From: Gyrodactylus bullatarudis
Taxonomy: Eukaryota; Platyhelminthes; Monogenea; Gyrodactylidea; Gyrodactylidae
Assembly (NCBI GenBank): GCA_012064415.1
Contig: SSNU01000311.1
Location: 124,001 to 188,000 of the forward strand
Direction of reading: 5' to 3'
Length of the DNA stretch: 64,000 bases
Shown: positions 45,777-56,864 of the stretch, in pieces
Position numbering within the stretch: the stretch's first letter is position 1
Layout of the letters: each line of letters opens with the position of its first letter
Translations under genes and position numbers: made by a program
The notes under the pieces: generated by a model
The model's input: only the letters and a program-made list of their open reading frames with translations
Told to the model about the DNA's origin: nothing
Databases searched by the model: none

Positions 45777-46785
45777 ATGAAGAATTACAGTAAAAACAAG
45801 AAAAAGCAATGGAAAAAATCTCTTAAACACATCGAGAAAGAAATAAACGAAGCGAAATCGATAAACAGAATGTAAGTAGTTCTATTTTATCGTTAGTTCT
45901 AATGTTGGTTTGGATTATGCTAAAGAATCCGAGAGAAAATGGAAAATCAAAAAGAATAACAAAAACTCAGCAAAGCCCTTTTCATCTAAAGAAGCTGTAA
46001 CTGAATCTTTCCAGCCAGAAAAAATGGCTGAATATGAAATCGCTCAAGAGGATTTTACTGATCTCTGGGGACAAAATAAACCTAAGAACGAAACCAAAAG
46101 AGTTTTACGTAAAATTGAAACAAAAGAGCTTCCAATTGAAGGACAATCTTACAACCCCGATGCTCGTGATCAAAATGCCTTGTTAGGCTATCTTGTTAAG
46201 CAAGAAACAAAAAAAGAAGAAGAGACTAAAAAGGTTAAAAAGTTCCTGGAACCCTTGAAATCGGCACAGCCTACCATTAATTCTGTAGATTTGGCTTTAG
46301 AATTTCTTAAAAATCGTAATAATCCCGAATTTCTCCAAGAAACTCAGAACCAATATCCTGATCATGAGTTAGATAATGTTGTCATAAAGGAGAAGGCACC
46401 GAAGGTCAAAAATCTAATTAAATTACGTAGAATCGAATTGGAAAACATTCCAAAATTGAAGAAACAAGTTAAAAAAGAAAAGAAAATAATGGAAGAAAAT
46501 TCTCTCAAGAAAAGAAGTAATCAGAAGCGCATAGCGGATGAAAAACGGATACTTAAAGAAACCAAGGATTTGGCATTTTCCCTTCCTAATGAAGTCCCCA
46601 GTTGTCTGCGTCGTCTAAAACCTTCTACAGTTCAACTCGCTGCAAATATTCACACCAGAAAAGATAAAATACCTCTTAAGCGTACTGAAAAAATCAATTT
46701 ACATTCAATCAAATCAACTAAAATTCATAGAAGGAACAGAAAACGTTTTGTTGATGCTATTCGAAATTTGGGTGATGGTAAATAA
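45777..46785 (+). CDS. NOP53: NOP53 (GLTSCR2) ribosome biogenesis factor homologue
   Basis: Nucleolar factor of 60S subunit maturation; in yeast Nop53 recruits the exosome helicase Mtr4 to pre-60S particles. Exons 45777-45871 and 45897-46785 give 327 aa (human about 478, so compact). The intron is only 25 nt (45872-45896, GTAAGT...TTAG). The N-terminus is very basic (NKKKQWKKS). Diagnostic blocks are DLWGQN, the SYNP motif in GQSYNPDARDQNALLGYL and LRRLKPS near the C-terminus, followed by a basic tail (KIHRRNRKRFVDA) as in the family. Two lysine-rich stretches are predicted coiled coil and nucleolar targeting. No paralogue here. Confidence 0.88.
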
Positions 46786-47402
46786 ATTTTTATCTCTCTT
46801 AATTACAATGTTTTTCTTTATTACTTATTTTAATTACTAAAATAAGCAATGAGTCTATTTTAGATCGATATTATCATGCCGACTTGTTACTTACTCTCTC
46901 CTCCAATTCATTTGCTCTTTCAATCTCAAGTTGAAATCATGTTTTTTACATTCAAAGCTCTCATGAGTGAATGAAACAGTCTGAGATTGACTTTAGCAAA
47001 AGTTGATCAATTTCACTAAAGCGTAAGTGTGCTTACAATTTAGTAGTGATTATTAAAAATAGAGAAGAGGTAACATTTTGTTATAAAACGAAATTATTGG
47101 TTGAATTCCTATTTCAATACCGTAGTAAATATTGAGAACTTGGCTGTCTCTAACAATACAATTACGCAACTGCATTGTACAGAGTTGTATTCTCGTTCTT
47201 CGATGAACTCTTGCACATAAAGCTTCTGTACAATGAATCAGGATAATTATTTCGACATTTCTCGCATGCCCAAGAATCAATCTCAATATGGAATAATATC
47301 AACATCATTGAAAAAAAATTCGAATTCAAATGCTGCTAAAAATGGTAGGGAGCTCTTGAATGTTTAATTTAAGATGTCGCAAAGTCACCTGAACTATTGT
47401 AC
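46786..47402. other. Spacer between NOP53 and the CDK gene
   Basis: About 600 bases without a gene; the last 100 bases are presumably the 5' flank of the kinase gene. No TATA box is convincing. Confidence 0.4.
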
Positions 47403-49773
47403 ATGGGAGATCAGGTTTTTGTTAAGAATCTCAAAGGACAAAACTCCTATCAGGTGACGAGAAGACTTGGCAAAAGATCAGAAAGTAAAAAGCTAAAATG
47501 TTCATCTGCTGGCATCCTTCAGTACGTCTTAAAAATTTATTATTTATATACTGACTACTATAAAGTAGATCCACAAATATTTTAAATAGAAAATCGGACA
47601 AACAAGAAATTATGCAAAGACCTCGACCCAGCTCAATTACACAGGAGATTGTGAGTATTTACAATGATTTGATAATCTAGAAATTAATAACATGTACCTA
47701 CGAATATCAATTATATTTTGTTCATGCAGAAAGAATAAAAGTTATCATGGATTTGATGCATTTTACTGAATAACAAAAACAATTATTATACAAAATTATT
47801 ATTACAAAATTGGCCAAAACATTCAGGATGAATTTACAATGACTTTTTGACCTTGAGATCGCATCAAGACTTGATAACACGTGACTTCGATTCCAATTTT
47901 ATCACAATTCCACTCAGTTAGTACGAATTAGGCCCTCATAAACAGCCTTTTTTTATTTTCATAATTCGACTCTAGGGTTAAGTAGCAGGTGTGGTCCTAT
48001 TTCAGTTGAGTAATACATATAAGATTATTTTGACACAATAAATTTTTCTGTATAGAAAGATGACAATATACGAAAAGAACTCGAGTGGGTTAAGAGTGAA
48101 TGTGTTGGTGCTGTGAGTTACCCCTCCTCATTCGTGTCTTTTGCCAAGAAATTTGTTGCTTTAACTGTCTTAACAATAACACATTTTAACATACTGAACG
48201 TACTGAACGCGTACTTTGTTTAAATTAATCCATTTTCAGTTTTCCAATGTTAACTTGGATTTTATAGTTAGAAAAAATGATGCATCCAGTTACTAATATA
48301 TCAATTTAAATTTTTAAAAAATCTAGGGAGCCTTCTCTAAGGTATACAGGGGATCCAGTCAATTTACCAATCGAGTTGTGGCCATGAAAATAACTGAGCT
48401 ATCTCCTGACGAGGGCATTCCGTCTTCAGCTACAAGAGAGATTTCCCATTTGAAAAATCTCAAACATCCTAATGTTATCAAGATACTAGATTATCACCTG
48501 AGGAAAAGGGAACTGCGAATTATCCTAGAATACATGGTGAGCTTTCAACCCTTTTATTATTACTAATATTTCGCTATCATTTTTCGATCCTCTGGAAAAA
48601 TTCAATTCAAGCCCCCTTTTTCCCATAAAACAATAATAAAGCCTAATCGTTTTAATTAGCCCGAAGACCTGTACATTCATTGTAAATCAATGAGGAATTT
48701 TCCCACAATGGAAGAGGTCCAATTATTGGCCATACAACTCTTTCGTGGCCTAGAATTTATCCATCGTAAAAAGGTCATGCACCGTGATATAAAGCCACAG
48801 AATCTGTTGATTAATGAAGCACTCGAGTTAAAGATAGCAGATTTCGGTGAGAAAAAAATTATCCCAGCCGTTCATTTTTCATGTTTAACCATTCGTGGTT
48901 AGAAGGTTGAACAGGCTTTTTTTCATAAATCTGTCTTAATTCAGATTCGAAATTTTTTATTTTGATTATAAAAGACAAGAAAATATACTAGTTTTTCAAA
49001 AGTTTATCCTGTTCCTGAATTTAATTAACATTTTTCTGTTAGGATTAGCTCGAAGTGGTGCTGTACCCTTGAAGGAATTATCTCCTGATATGGCAACTCT
49101 TTGGTATCGTCCTCTAGACCTGCTACTCGACAGGAATGAGTACAGTTTCGAGATAGATATCTGGAGTGCTGGATGTGTCCTCTACGAAATGTTCACTAAA
49201 CATCCGTTGATAAGTGGAAGCTCCAAGGAGAATCAAATAGCGAAATTAGTTCATAATCTTGGCTTTCCATCAGACGAAAACTTTCCCGGCCTTTCTACAG
49301 ATGTCAAATTTCAAAATATCATGCTGCAGTTTTATCAAGCTAATTACGACCTCTGTTATGAAGACTCTGTAAATCATCTTCAGAATGTTTTCAAATACGC
49401 CAAGAGGACATATGTACCAGAAAAGGTCAACGTAAAAGTTCATAGACAAGTCCTACATCGTAGAAGCTACAACGTGAATGACCCCACATTTAAGAATATG
49501 ATTGACCTTATTGGAAAGTGTCTAAGAATTAAAGGGTCTCTAAGAATCAATGCTCGTGATGCATTGAATCATTCTTTCTTTAAAAAATTCCTTGGCACCA
49601 TAAACATTAATGAATTACCTGACAATGTTTCCTTCGTTGAGGTCTACACCAAAGTGAAAGAAAAGGCGAGAATTTCCACTGTTGTCACAGATTGTGAAAA
49701 GATTCTCGATCATTACAAGAATAGTGTTTCTCGGAATGGAGTCAAAGCAAGATCAACTGTCTTTAGCAATTAA
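47403..49773 (+). CDS. CDK5-like cyclin-dependent kinase, divergent, six exons
   Basis: Ser/Thr kinase of the CDK group. Exons 47403-47521, 47590-47650, 48056-48112, 48327-48536, 48660-48846 and 49043-49773 give 454 aa; all introns are GT-AG and in phase. The glycine loop is GAGAFSKVY (78-86), catalytic lysine Lys100 (VVAMK), the cyclin-binding helix PSSATRE (111-117, the PSTAIRE position; CDK5 has PSSALRE), HRDIKPQN (190-197) and DFG (210-212). All catalytic residues are intact. Ser225, in the activation segment before TLWYRP, aligns with CDK5 Ser159 (CDK2 Thr160). The APE-like position reads PLD, close to the CDK5 form PPD. Unusual features are a roughly 75-residue N-terminal extension and a longer C-lobe than the roughly 300 aa standard. 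It is most like CDK5/Pho85 kinases but may be a lineage-specific paralogue. Confidence 0.88.
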
Positions 49774-52729
49774 GCAGCTTCAAAGATTTCGCACAGATCA
49801 TTTCTACAGTATTTCGATTGAATTAAATTTTGTATATTTTTTCTCACCTTTTACTTTTTCGTAGCTACAGTTAATTAACTTTAGTTGCTCTGAGTAGTTT
49901 TACTGAAAAGAAGTTTGATCTTTTTTAATTTTAATACTGTTCAGAACAGAATAAACTTTTCTTTTATGTCAAAAAGAGAAAAAAAATGCCAGCCACTATT
50001 AACGTGAAGAATGGACAACTGTTCTCTTCTCCTCTTATTGCTTAATAACCGTCATATTCATTGTTTTTTCATTCATTACGTGATGAATTGGTAATGAAAG
50101 TTTCATTATGAAAACTCAGTTAGAGGGCAGTTGTAAGCTGAAATCAAAATATATATGAAACTAGATCAATTCTAGAATTTGAGAACAAAACTCTTCTATA
50201 CTCTAATTTACATTTGACTGAGACCATTCTTTTTTCAATAAGACTAAAACTCTTACATCGAGATAAAAGTTGAAAGAATTGATTTGTCAAAGGATATTAT
50301 TCTCTGAACTCTGAAATAAAGATTTTAGATTTTAGTGGAGGTGTCAACTCCATAAGAGAGCCAAATAGGATTCATCTCTAATCTTTATCCCTGTAATGCT
50401 TCAATTTCAAAAAGTGTAAAAAACGTTTGCTGCAGACAGTTGACTGCACTAGGAATAAAAAATATGAGTGAGATTTGTCGAGAGTAAAAGACTAAATGTA
50501 TTTTTGTGGTAAACTATAATTTATTAATTTGATCCATTCTCAGGAACTAAAGACAGGAAATGCATTGTACATTGATTTTGATATGATTGAAACAAATGTC
50601 TCTCCTTCTTCTTCTACTAGAGAAGTACTAGAAGGAAGTTATATATACATTTGCTTCGACAACTTTCATACAAACAAGAGATGGAAAAAACACAAAAATT
50701 TTGTTCAAATAAATTTTTAATGTAGTAGAAAGAAGAATGTAAATTGATCGGGAATCAGCTGTTGTTGCATATTTAACTGCTTAGGCTTAAAATTTCCTTC
50801 TCGTTCTAATGTAGAAAAAAGTAAATTCTTATACAAAAAAATAACTCTGCTATGTTCTTTCCGCAACTGCCACAAGAACTTGTGTTTGCGAATGTTCATG
50901 CATGTCCATCTCGGACATTAAAATTCCTATTTTTCCGATTTCTAAAGGAGGAGCTTTATTCCTTTTTCGTGATAAAGACAATAAAACTGTCTTTGGGGTT
51001 TTTCTCTGAACATGCTGATAGATAAGTTTTAATTGCTGCTGTTGTAACTTTTGAAGAAGTGAGTTATATATTGATACATTGGGGAATTTAGAATAAGATC
51101 TGAGCTTTAATTTAATCAAAAGCCTATAAAAATTATTATTCCCTATTTGAAACTATTTACTAAGATATTCAACATTAATAGGATTACTCAGATTAGATAC
51201 TCATTAATAATTTTATGCAGACCAAGTTTGAATGAACAGACCGAATGGCCTATACTTGAGCCAACTAAAGAGTTTGTTATCATTTCGATAACAATATATT
51301 TTGAAAATACACCTAACCCCTTACTGTGAGTTGTCCTGTGTACACGGCTGACCTTGGGGTTAATTTTCAAAGGCTTCTTTTCGTCAATATATAAAATACA
51401 ATACTAATATAATCTCATCATTAATATCGTATTTATATCAATGTATTTAATGGTTCTCTCCTGATGAGACAACATCTTAAGGATGAAGAAGAAATAACAA
51501 CTGTTTTTGTCAACATTTGTCCAGATGATAAGTTTAGTGCCTTAATTTATACGATCCATTTTGATATATCCGCACATAAGTTCACATAAAGTATTCTATT
51601 TACTCGATAAATTTATTTCCACTTTGAAATTGAATCAAAATTAAGACCGATCTTGAGCATGTCTATTCCTTAAGAATTGTATCCTACGATAAACACTGTG
51701 ATTAAGGATAAATTCGACATAATGATTGTGATAACCTTCACTCTTTAAAGATTAAGTCATATTCGCTCTAGAATTGACTACTCGATTACTCTTTTATATC
51801 CTGACCTTCATTAAAATTTCAGAATGATTTTTGAATAACCTTTTAGATCCACACGAAATTTATTAATAGACTCGAATTGCCATATATTAATTATACCATT
51901 CAAACATTTCTATTCATTGATATTTCATTAAATAATCCAGATTCTTATTCCTATATTCTATTTATGTACAAATTACTTATTTTTCAATACAGGTTTATTT
52001 TCTAAAAAAAATCTCAAGTCTGATTTACTCTCTGTATTAATTATGAATCGATTATTTTTTCTGAACTGTTAATGAAAACGAATAAAGAGTGTTTTTGTAG
52101 TGGAAACCATGTCTTTTTTCTTTATTTGCCTACAACTGGCAGATTGCCTAGCATCTCGCTATAATAACCTGAACAACTGTGCTTGTCCTATCCCCTTATG
52201 CTCTTCCTCTTTCCCTACCAAGTGTAGTCTTTTGTTATACATCTTGTAGCAAGGATTTTTCATCCATAGGGTGGGTAGGGTTTGTATATTTTATGTATGA
52301 GGCAGACGAGAAAAGAGAGAAGATGCATTTAAACCCATGTTAGCAGCAGAAGGACAGAAGGGAACGCAAAGTGAGACAGGCAGGAAGTATATTCAAGTTT
52401 TTTTATGACTTGAATAAATTCATCGCTTTGATACTTTTTATCGCTAACCAGATGATCAAGAGATAAATTATTATTATTCAACGATCAGATCCCTTGCGTA
52501 GTAACAAAGAAAATTAACTCTTAACCGAATTTTTGGAATAGAAATACAGGAATCAAGGATGTAAAGAAACTTTAAGATTGAAATAGGTACATCAGAAACA
52601 TGAACAAATTTTGATTTTCGCCTTTAACCCGCCAGAAGATATTTTTGGATTTAGGCTCATACATAAGTGTAAATTATACACTGTATAATGCTTAGATTAA
52701 AGGGTCTAATTTTTTAATTATTATGAACT
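49774..52729. other. Mostly gene-free interval with weak ORFs
   Basis: A minus-strand ORF at 50850-51119 (about 89 codons, including LLQKLQQQQLKLIYQ and SRKRNKAPPLEIG) has some coding character and could be a 3' exon, preceded by a possible acceptor at about 51124. I could not connect it to any other exon and recognise no family. Nothing else is supported. Confidence 0.35.
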
Positions 52730-52811
52730 GTGCCCGGTGTGGCGTAGTGGTATCTCTCTCACCTCTCATTCGGACCCTCTTACTCTCGGCCCTAGGTCCC
52801 ACACCGGGCAC
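52730..52811 (+). ncRNA. tRNA-derived pseudogene or SINE head
   Basis: A perfect 13-bp closing stem, GTGCCCGGTGTGG (52730-52742) with its complement at 52799-52811, surrounds TGGCGTAGTGGTA, a full polymerase III A box. A degenerate B-box-like GGCCCTAGGTCC follows. Acceptor stem and length (about 80 nt) are tRNA-like, but the T stem does not pair and the 3' end is CAT rather than CCA. It is more likely a tRNA-derived repeat than a functional tRNA. Confidence 0.65.
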
Positions 52812-54116
52812 ATTGAACACTCTTTCCCTGTTCCGTTATTTGTACAAATCAATTCTATAAATAAATATATGTTTCAATTTCAAAAAAATGCCTTCTTCAA
52901 TATGCCTTTATTGCGAAGAAATGTATTAAACTAAAACAGCGCATTATCCAAGAAACATATTCTACTATCATAATTTCCTACTTTTGTTTCATAATCCGAC
53001 TTTAAAATTTCTTTATACTTATACTCTTAATACTTATAATATTCGATATGCATTTTTAGTTAAAAAAAATTCTCTGAATCTTATTCTACAGCGGATGGTA
53101 ATTATTTTCTTAGAAATGCGAAATATAAAACCTAATTTTTTTCGAATTCCTTTAATAAAATATTCTCAAAATACAAATTATCTGATTGTGAAAACCTGTC
53201 AAATCTTAAATTAGTCACTTCGCACATCAGATCTAACCTGGATTATTCTAAGTCTCTTTTCTATTCTTATCTACATTAAGTTATAACCACCAGATGATTA
53301 ACGATTTACCTCCAGACACTAGAGTTTATTATTAACAATATCTCTATTTTCATTGCCACTCTATTTAAAAATTATAAATCCACAAGATCAAAATTATTTC
53401 ATGCTATTTATCAGATTTATTTACATTTATTTTGTGTACATTATTTAATTTTTTTTATAATTCAATATAAGATTTTGTCTAACAAAAAGATATTCTCTTT
53501 TCTAAGAAACTCTGAAAAGAGTACAGAGTACTGAATCAGAGACAGAGATTACTAACTCAAGACTGTATTTTTCATTTATTCGTTCAATAATTCTACATAT
53601 TTAAAAAGAGTCTTATTAAACAAACTAAAAAGTAAATTGATAGCTGTTCATCTAAACTGGTTGATTTCTGATATTTTATCGAATTACAGGAAATTTCTAG
53701 AAGAAGACCCATATCTCAATAGAGAATCTAGAATACTAATGATTTCTCGCCCCCTTGATGGTTTCCAAATATATTGAAAGATATATTTATTCATTAGGAT
53801 GCAGGAATCATTTTTAAATAAACTTGAAGTCTCATATAATTACGATTGAATGACTTCCCTGTTGTTGTTTACATATCGAAAAATTCATATAGGATCTTTA
53901 TTCGCTTTTGCCCTCATTTAATTTAAAATCAAGTTAATTTTTCTTGAAAATTAAATCAAGCATGAGAAAATACCTTACCAACATCATTAATGACTAATAC
54001 AGGCGAAGGGGAGGAGAGGGGATCTAATTCAGAAACATTCATACAATACTTCTTCACTTTGATTGGCCGATTCCCTAACTCATCTCTCATTGGTCTATAT
54101 ATTTTTTTAACAAACC
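52812..54116. other. Gene-free spacer upstream of the HLH gene
   Basis: Strongly AT-rich, without credible ORFs or repeats that I could identify. Confidence 0.45.
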
Positions 54117-54125
54117 TATATAAAA
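54117..54125 (+). promoter_or_regulatory. TATA box of the HLH gene
   Basis: TATATAAAA, about 62 bases ahead of the ATG at 54187. A start site near 54148-54156 would leave a 5' leader of about 30-40 bases. Confidence 0.6.
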
Positions 54126-54186
54126 TCAAGCATCAGATCGAAGAAAATATCATCAGTTAACACTTTTCACCATTTACCCCTTTTAA

Positions 54187-54767
54187 ATGTCTTCCAAACA
54201 AAACTTGAAAACACGAAAAAACTGTGATAGAAAAAAGAGAGTCTCACGAAAGCGTTTGGAATATGAGGAAAGTACGAAAACCGAATGCTTTCGTCTTTTA
54301 TCCGTCTTGCCAAATATCAGAGAAGTTGGAGATTTTGATGAAGTAAGTTTACCTTGTTAACATCATAGTCCTCTATTAAATTTTAAATTTTATTCTTTTT
54401 TTTCTAGTTGACAGTCATTGAAGAAACTATCAAAAGAATATCAGAACTGGAATTACAAGTTGCTCAAAAGTACAACGTCTTTCCCCATAAGGATTCTATT
54501 CTTCCTCTTATTGAAGGTGAGTTACAAACCCTTATTTTTAAATTGATCTCTTCAACACCTTTTGAACTATTGAAACAATCTATACTTTTCTACGAGAATA
54601 ATGACATTTTTATGAAAAATGTAGCTAGAAGAAGGCTGGAATTAACATCAGATACATCCATCACTCCCGTACAATTATCAAGATTCACCAATAACTCAAT
54701 TGATAACAAAGGAACCAGTAATTCAACTAGTCCCAATTTTCTTTCAGAAGATGAAAATCATTTCTAA
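54187..54767 (+). CDS. Helix-loop-helix protein, Id/extra-macrochaetae-like
   Basis: Exons 54187-54342 and 54408-54767, split by a 65-nt GT-AG intron in phase 0, give 171 aa. The HLH lies at about residues 24-70: helix 1 LEYEESTKTECFRLLSVLP, a short loop (NIREVGDFD) and helix 2 ELTVIEETIKRISELELQV. The helix 1 to loop junction (LxxLPNI) and helix 2 ending ISELE resemble Id/emc proteins, which dimerise with bHLH factors and block DNA binding. The intron falls at the loop to helix 2 border. Upstream (residues 8-23) is basic (KTRKNCDRKKRVSRKR), but it lacks the ERxR spacing of a DNA-contacting region, so activity as a repressor partner is inferred. The C-terminal half is Ser/Thr/Asn-rich without a known domain. 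A divergent true bHLH factor remains possible. Confidence 0.68.
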
Positions 54768-56864
54768 GAGATTTCCCCAAGCAACAGATTCTACAATACA
54801 TTTTTTACACATGTATCATTCACACAGGAACATTGATGAGTTGTTTTTCAAAATCCAAATAATATTCAGATGTATTAAATATATTTTTATTATTCAATAA
54901 CTTGTCTTGATGCTTGACTCTTTTATCAAATCTAGATTCCTCAAATTGGATTAAATTAAAAAACTTGCTTAAATACTTTTCTTTTTCCCAATGAAACTCT
55001 TCAAGATGCTACATTTCAAGTGAATAGTTTCCATCAGGCTACTGTTACTTTGGGGGCTTGGAAAGTAAGATTATGGAATCTCTAAGCAAATGGTCATAAT
55101 ATGGCTAAAAAGTTTGGCATTATCAAAACAACAGGTAGACTTCCTACTTATGTTACCATGCTGCCCAGTTGTGGTCCTCATCATTTCCAGGTTCATTAGT
55201 TAAATGATTCTCAAGAGTCTGTGGTATGACACAGGCTAATTGTATTAGCAATGGTGAATGCCTAATAGGCATATTACATTCCCTTCAAAGTAGTTTTTTA
55301 TGTCTCAACGACTACTCACCATGTGCCAGTGTGTAAGAGAGGGCCTATTCCGAATAAATTGTTCTATATACTCTCACAGCAGTTATTTTGCATCCTATCA
55401 AGTTTCATGGATGGCTAATCCCTCAAGTATCCTCATTTCTTCTCCTAATGGAAGGGGGTAGATAATTTTTTAATGAATGAGAACTCTCTACTCTCCGGAC
55501 AGTGTGTCCTTGTTATTTTCTCATTCATCCTCATGTATTCTGATATGTCTCACTTGACAACACCATGAAAGAGGGGGTATTTCATCTCTCATAGCACACG
55601 AATACCCTACTCAAGGATAATATGGAGGACCATCAGAATTCATCAAAGTTTCTCTACCCAACCAGCATAGAATATTTATTCCCCTTGTGAAGATTTCTAT
55701 CTTACCATTTTATCGTGAGAAACTAGGCCTGACAAATGTTGCAGTGAGTATCTTTAGTAGGGTTTTGGTGGTGACTAGAGATAGTGCTTGAGTCTTTTAT
55801 TTTTTTAATTCGATGTGGTGATGTTGAGTCATTTTAATAGTCTATAGAATCTCTTTTATATTAGCAACTAATAGGAATGAAAAAGAATAGATTTTCTTAG
55901 ATAGAATGTATTTATTGATAGAATATGAGAAATGCATCTGATAGTGATAGTTAATCCTGGGTATTGGGCGATTAATGGGCATATATTGAAATTGATTAAT
56001 TTCATTTAGATGGAATTTGGTTATTGACTTAGATAACTACTTGAAAGTAGATACATAAACAACTTTTATAATTGCTAAACGAAGTGTGTTTTTTGAGAAT
56101 ATCGACATGATTTTTACAAGTTTTCAAATTCTTCGATTCATCAAAAATATATGGAGAAAATGAGGAAGAGAATCTTTTCGATGAGGTAGTTGTAATAGTG
56201 AGAAAGATATTTACAGGGAATTAAATGAGTAATACACTTAGAAATTTCTAATTTTCTTGAAGAATTCAGAATTCTTTCACATTAATTCATATTGCTCCAA
56301 CTTTTTGTTAGAAATGTAATTGATAAATTGTTATCATGAGTTATGATTCATAGTTAATATTCGTTTTAAGGCAATGAAATTGGAACATCTAAACGTTCAT
56401 CAAAATTGGCTAGTACAAAGTTTATAACAATAGAATCATTTTGTATCAAGATACAAATTGATTTATATTGGGTCCTCTTTATTTGAGAGGTTGTCATATA
56501 ATATTTGATCTTAATTCTAAAATGATGGGAATTTATCACTCTTAAAAACATACTCTATCAGGTATGCAATCAATATTGAGTAAATTCATAAGGGGCTTAC
56601 CTTCCTTATGCCGATTTCTACAAGCATAGAATGTAGAGACAAGTTTGTATCTGTACGGGATATTTGTAAACTATATAGACAGATCAATGATAATTTTTTC
56701 TATATCACACATATTTCTTTTATCGTATAAAAAGAATGCTATTCAATGAAAGATTTCCGGCAGAACTGAATTGATTCTTTTTTTTTCTTGATTTGACTTG
56801 GATTTTGAGCATATTAAAAAAATATATTGCCTTTATGAAGTGATGGAGTAGGAAATAATCCAAT
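54768..56864. other. Spacer containing a possible degraded coding patch (about 54996-55200, +)
   Basis: At 54996-55200 on the plus strand one frame is coding-like (FHQATVTLGAWKVRLW, a TAA stop at about 55082, then ANGHNMAKKFGIIKTTGRLP). Composition changes sharply here to fewer A/T runs. Later parts up to about 55750 are also less AT-rich. I recognise no protein family. It may be a dead gene or transposon remnant. Confidence 0.35.

Noticed and set aside
51188..51370. Minus-strand ORF with SKGLGVFSKYIV, faintly like a SET/PRDM start
   Set aside because: Only a few residues fit, no other SET motifs are found nearby, and the opposite strand is equally open.
52624..52701. Possible TTAA element (TTAACCCGCC ... 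AAAGGGTC)
   Set aside because: The right side lacks TTAA at the proper place and the ends do not pair beyond three or four bases.
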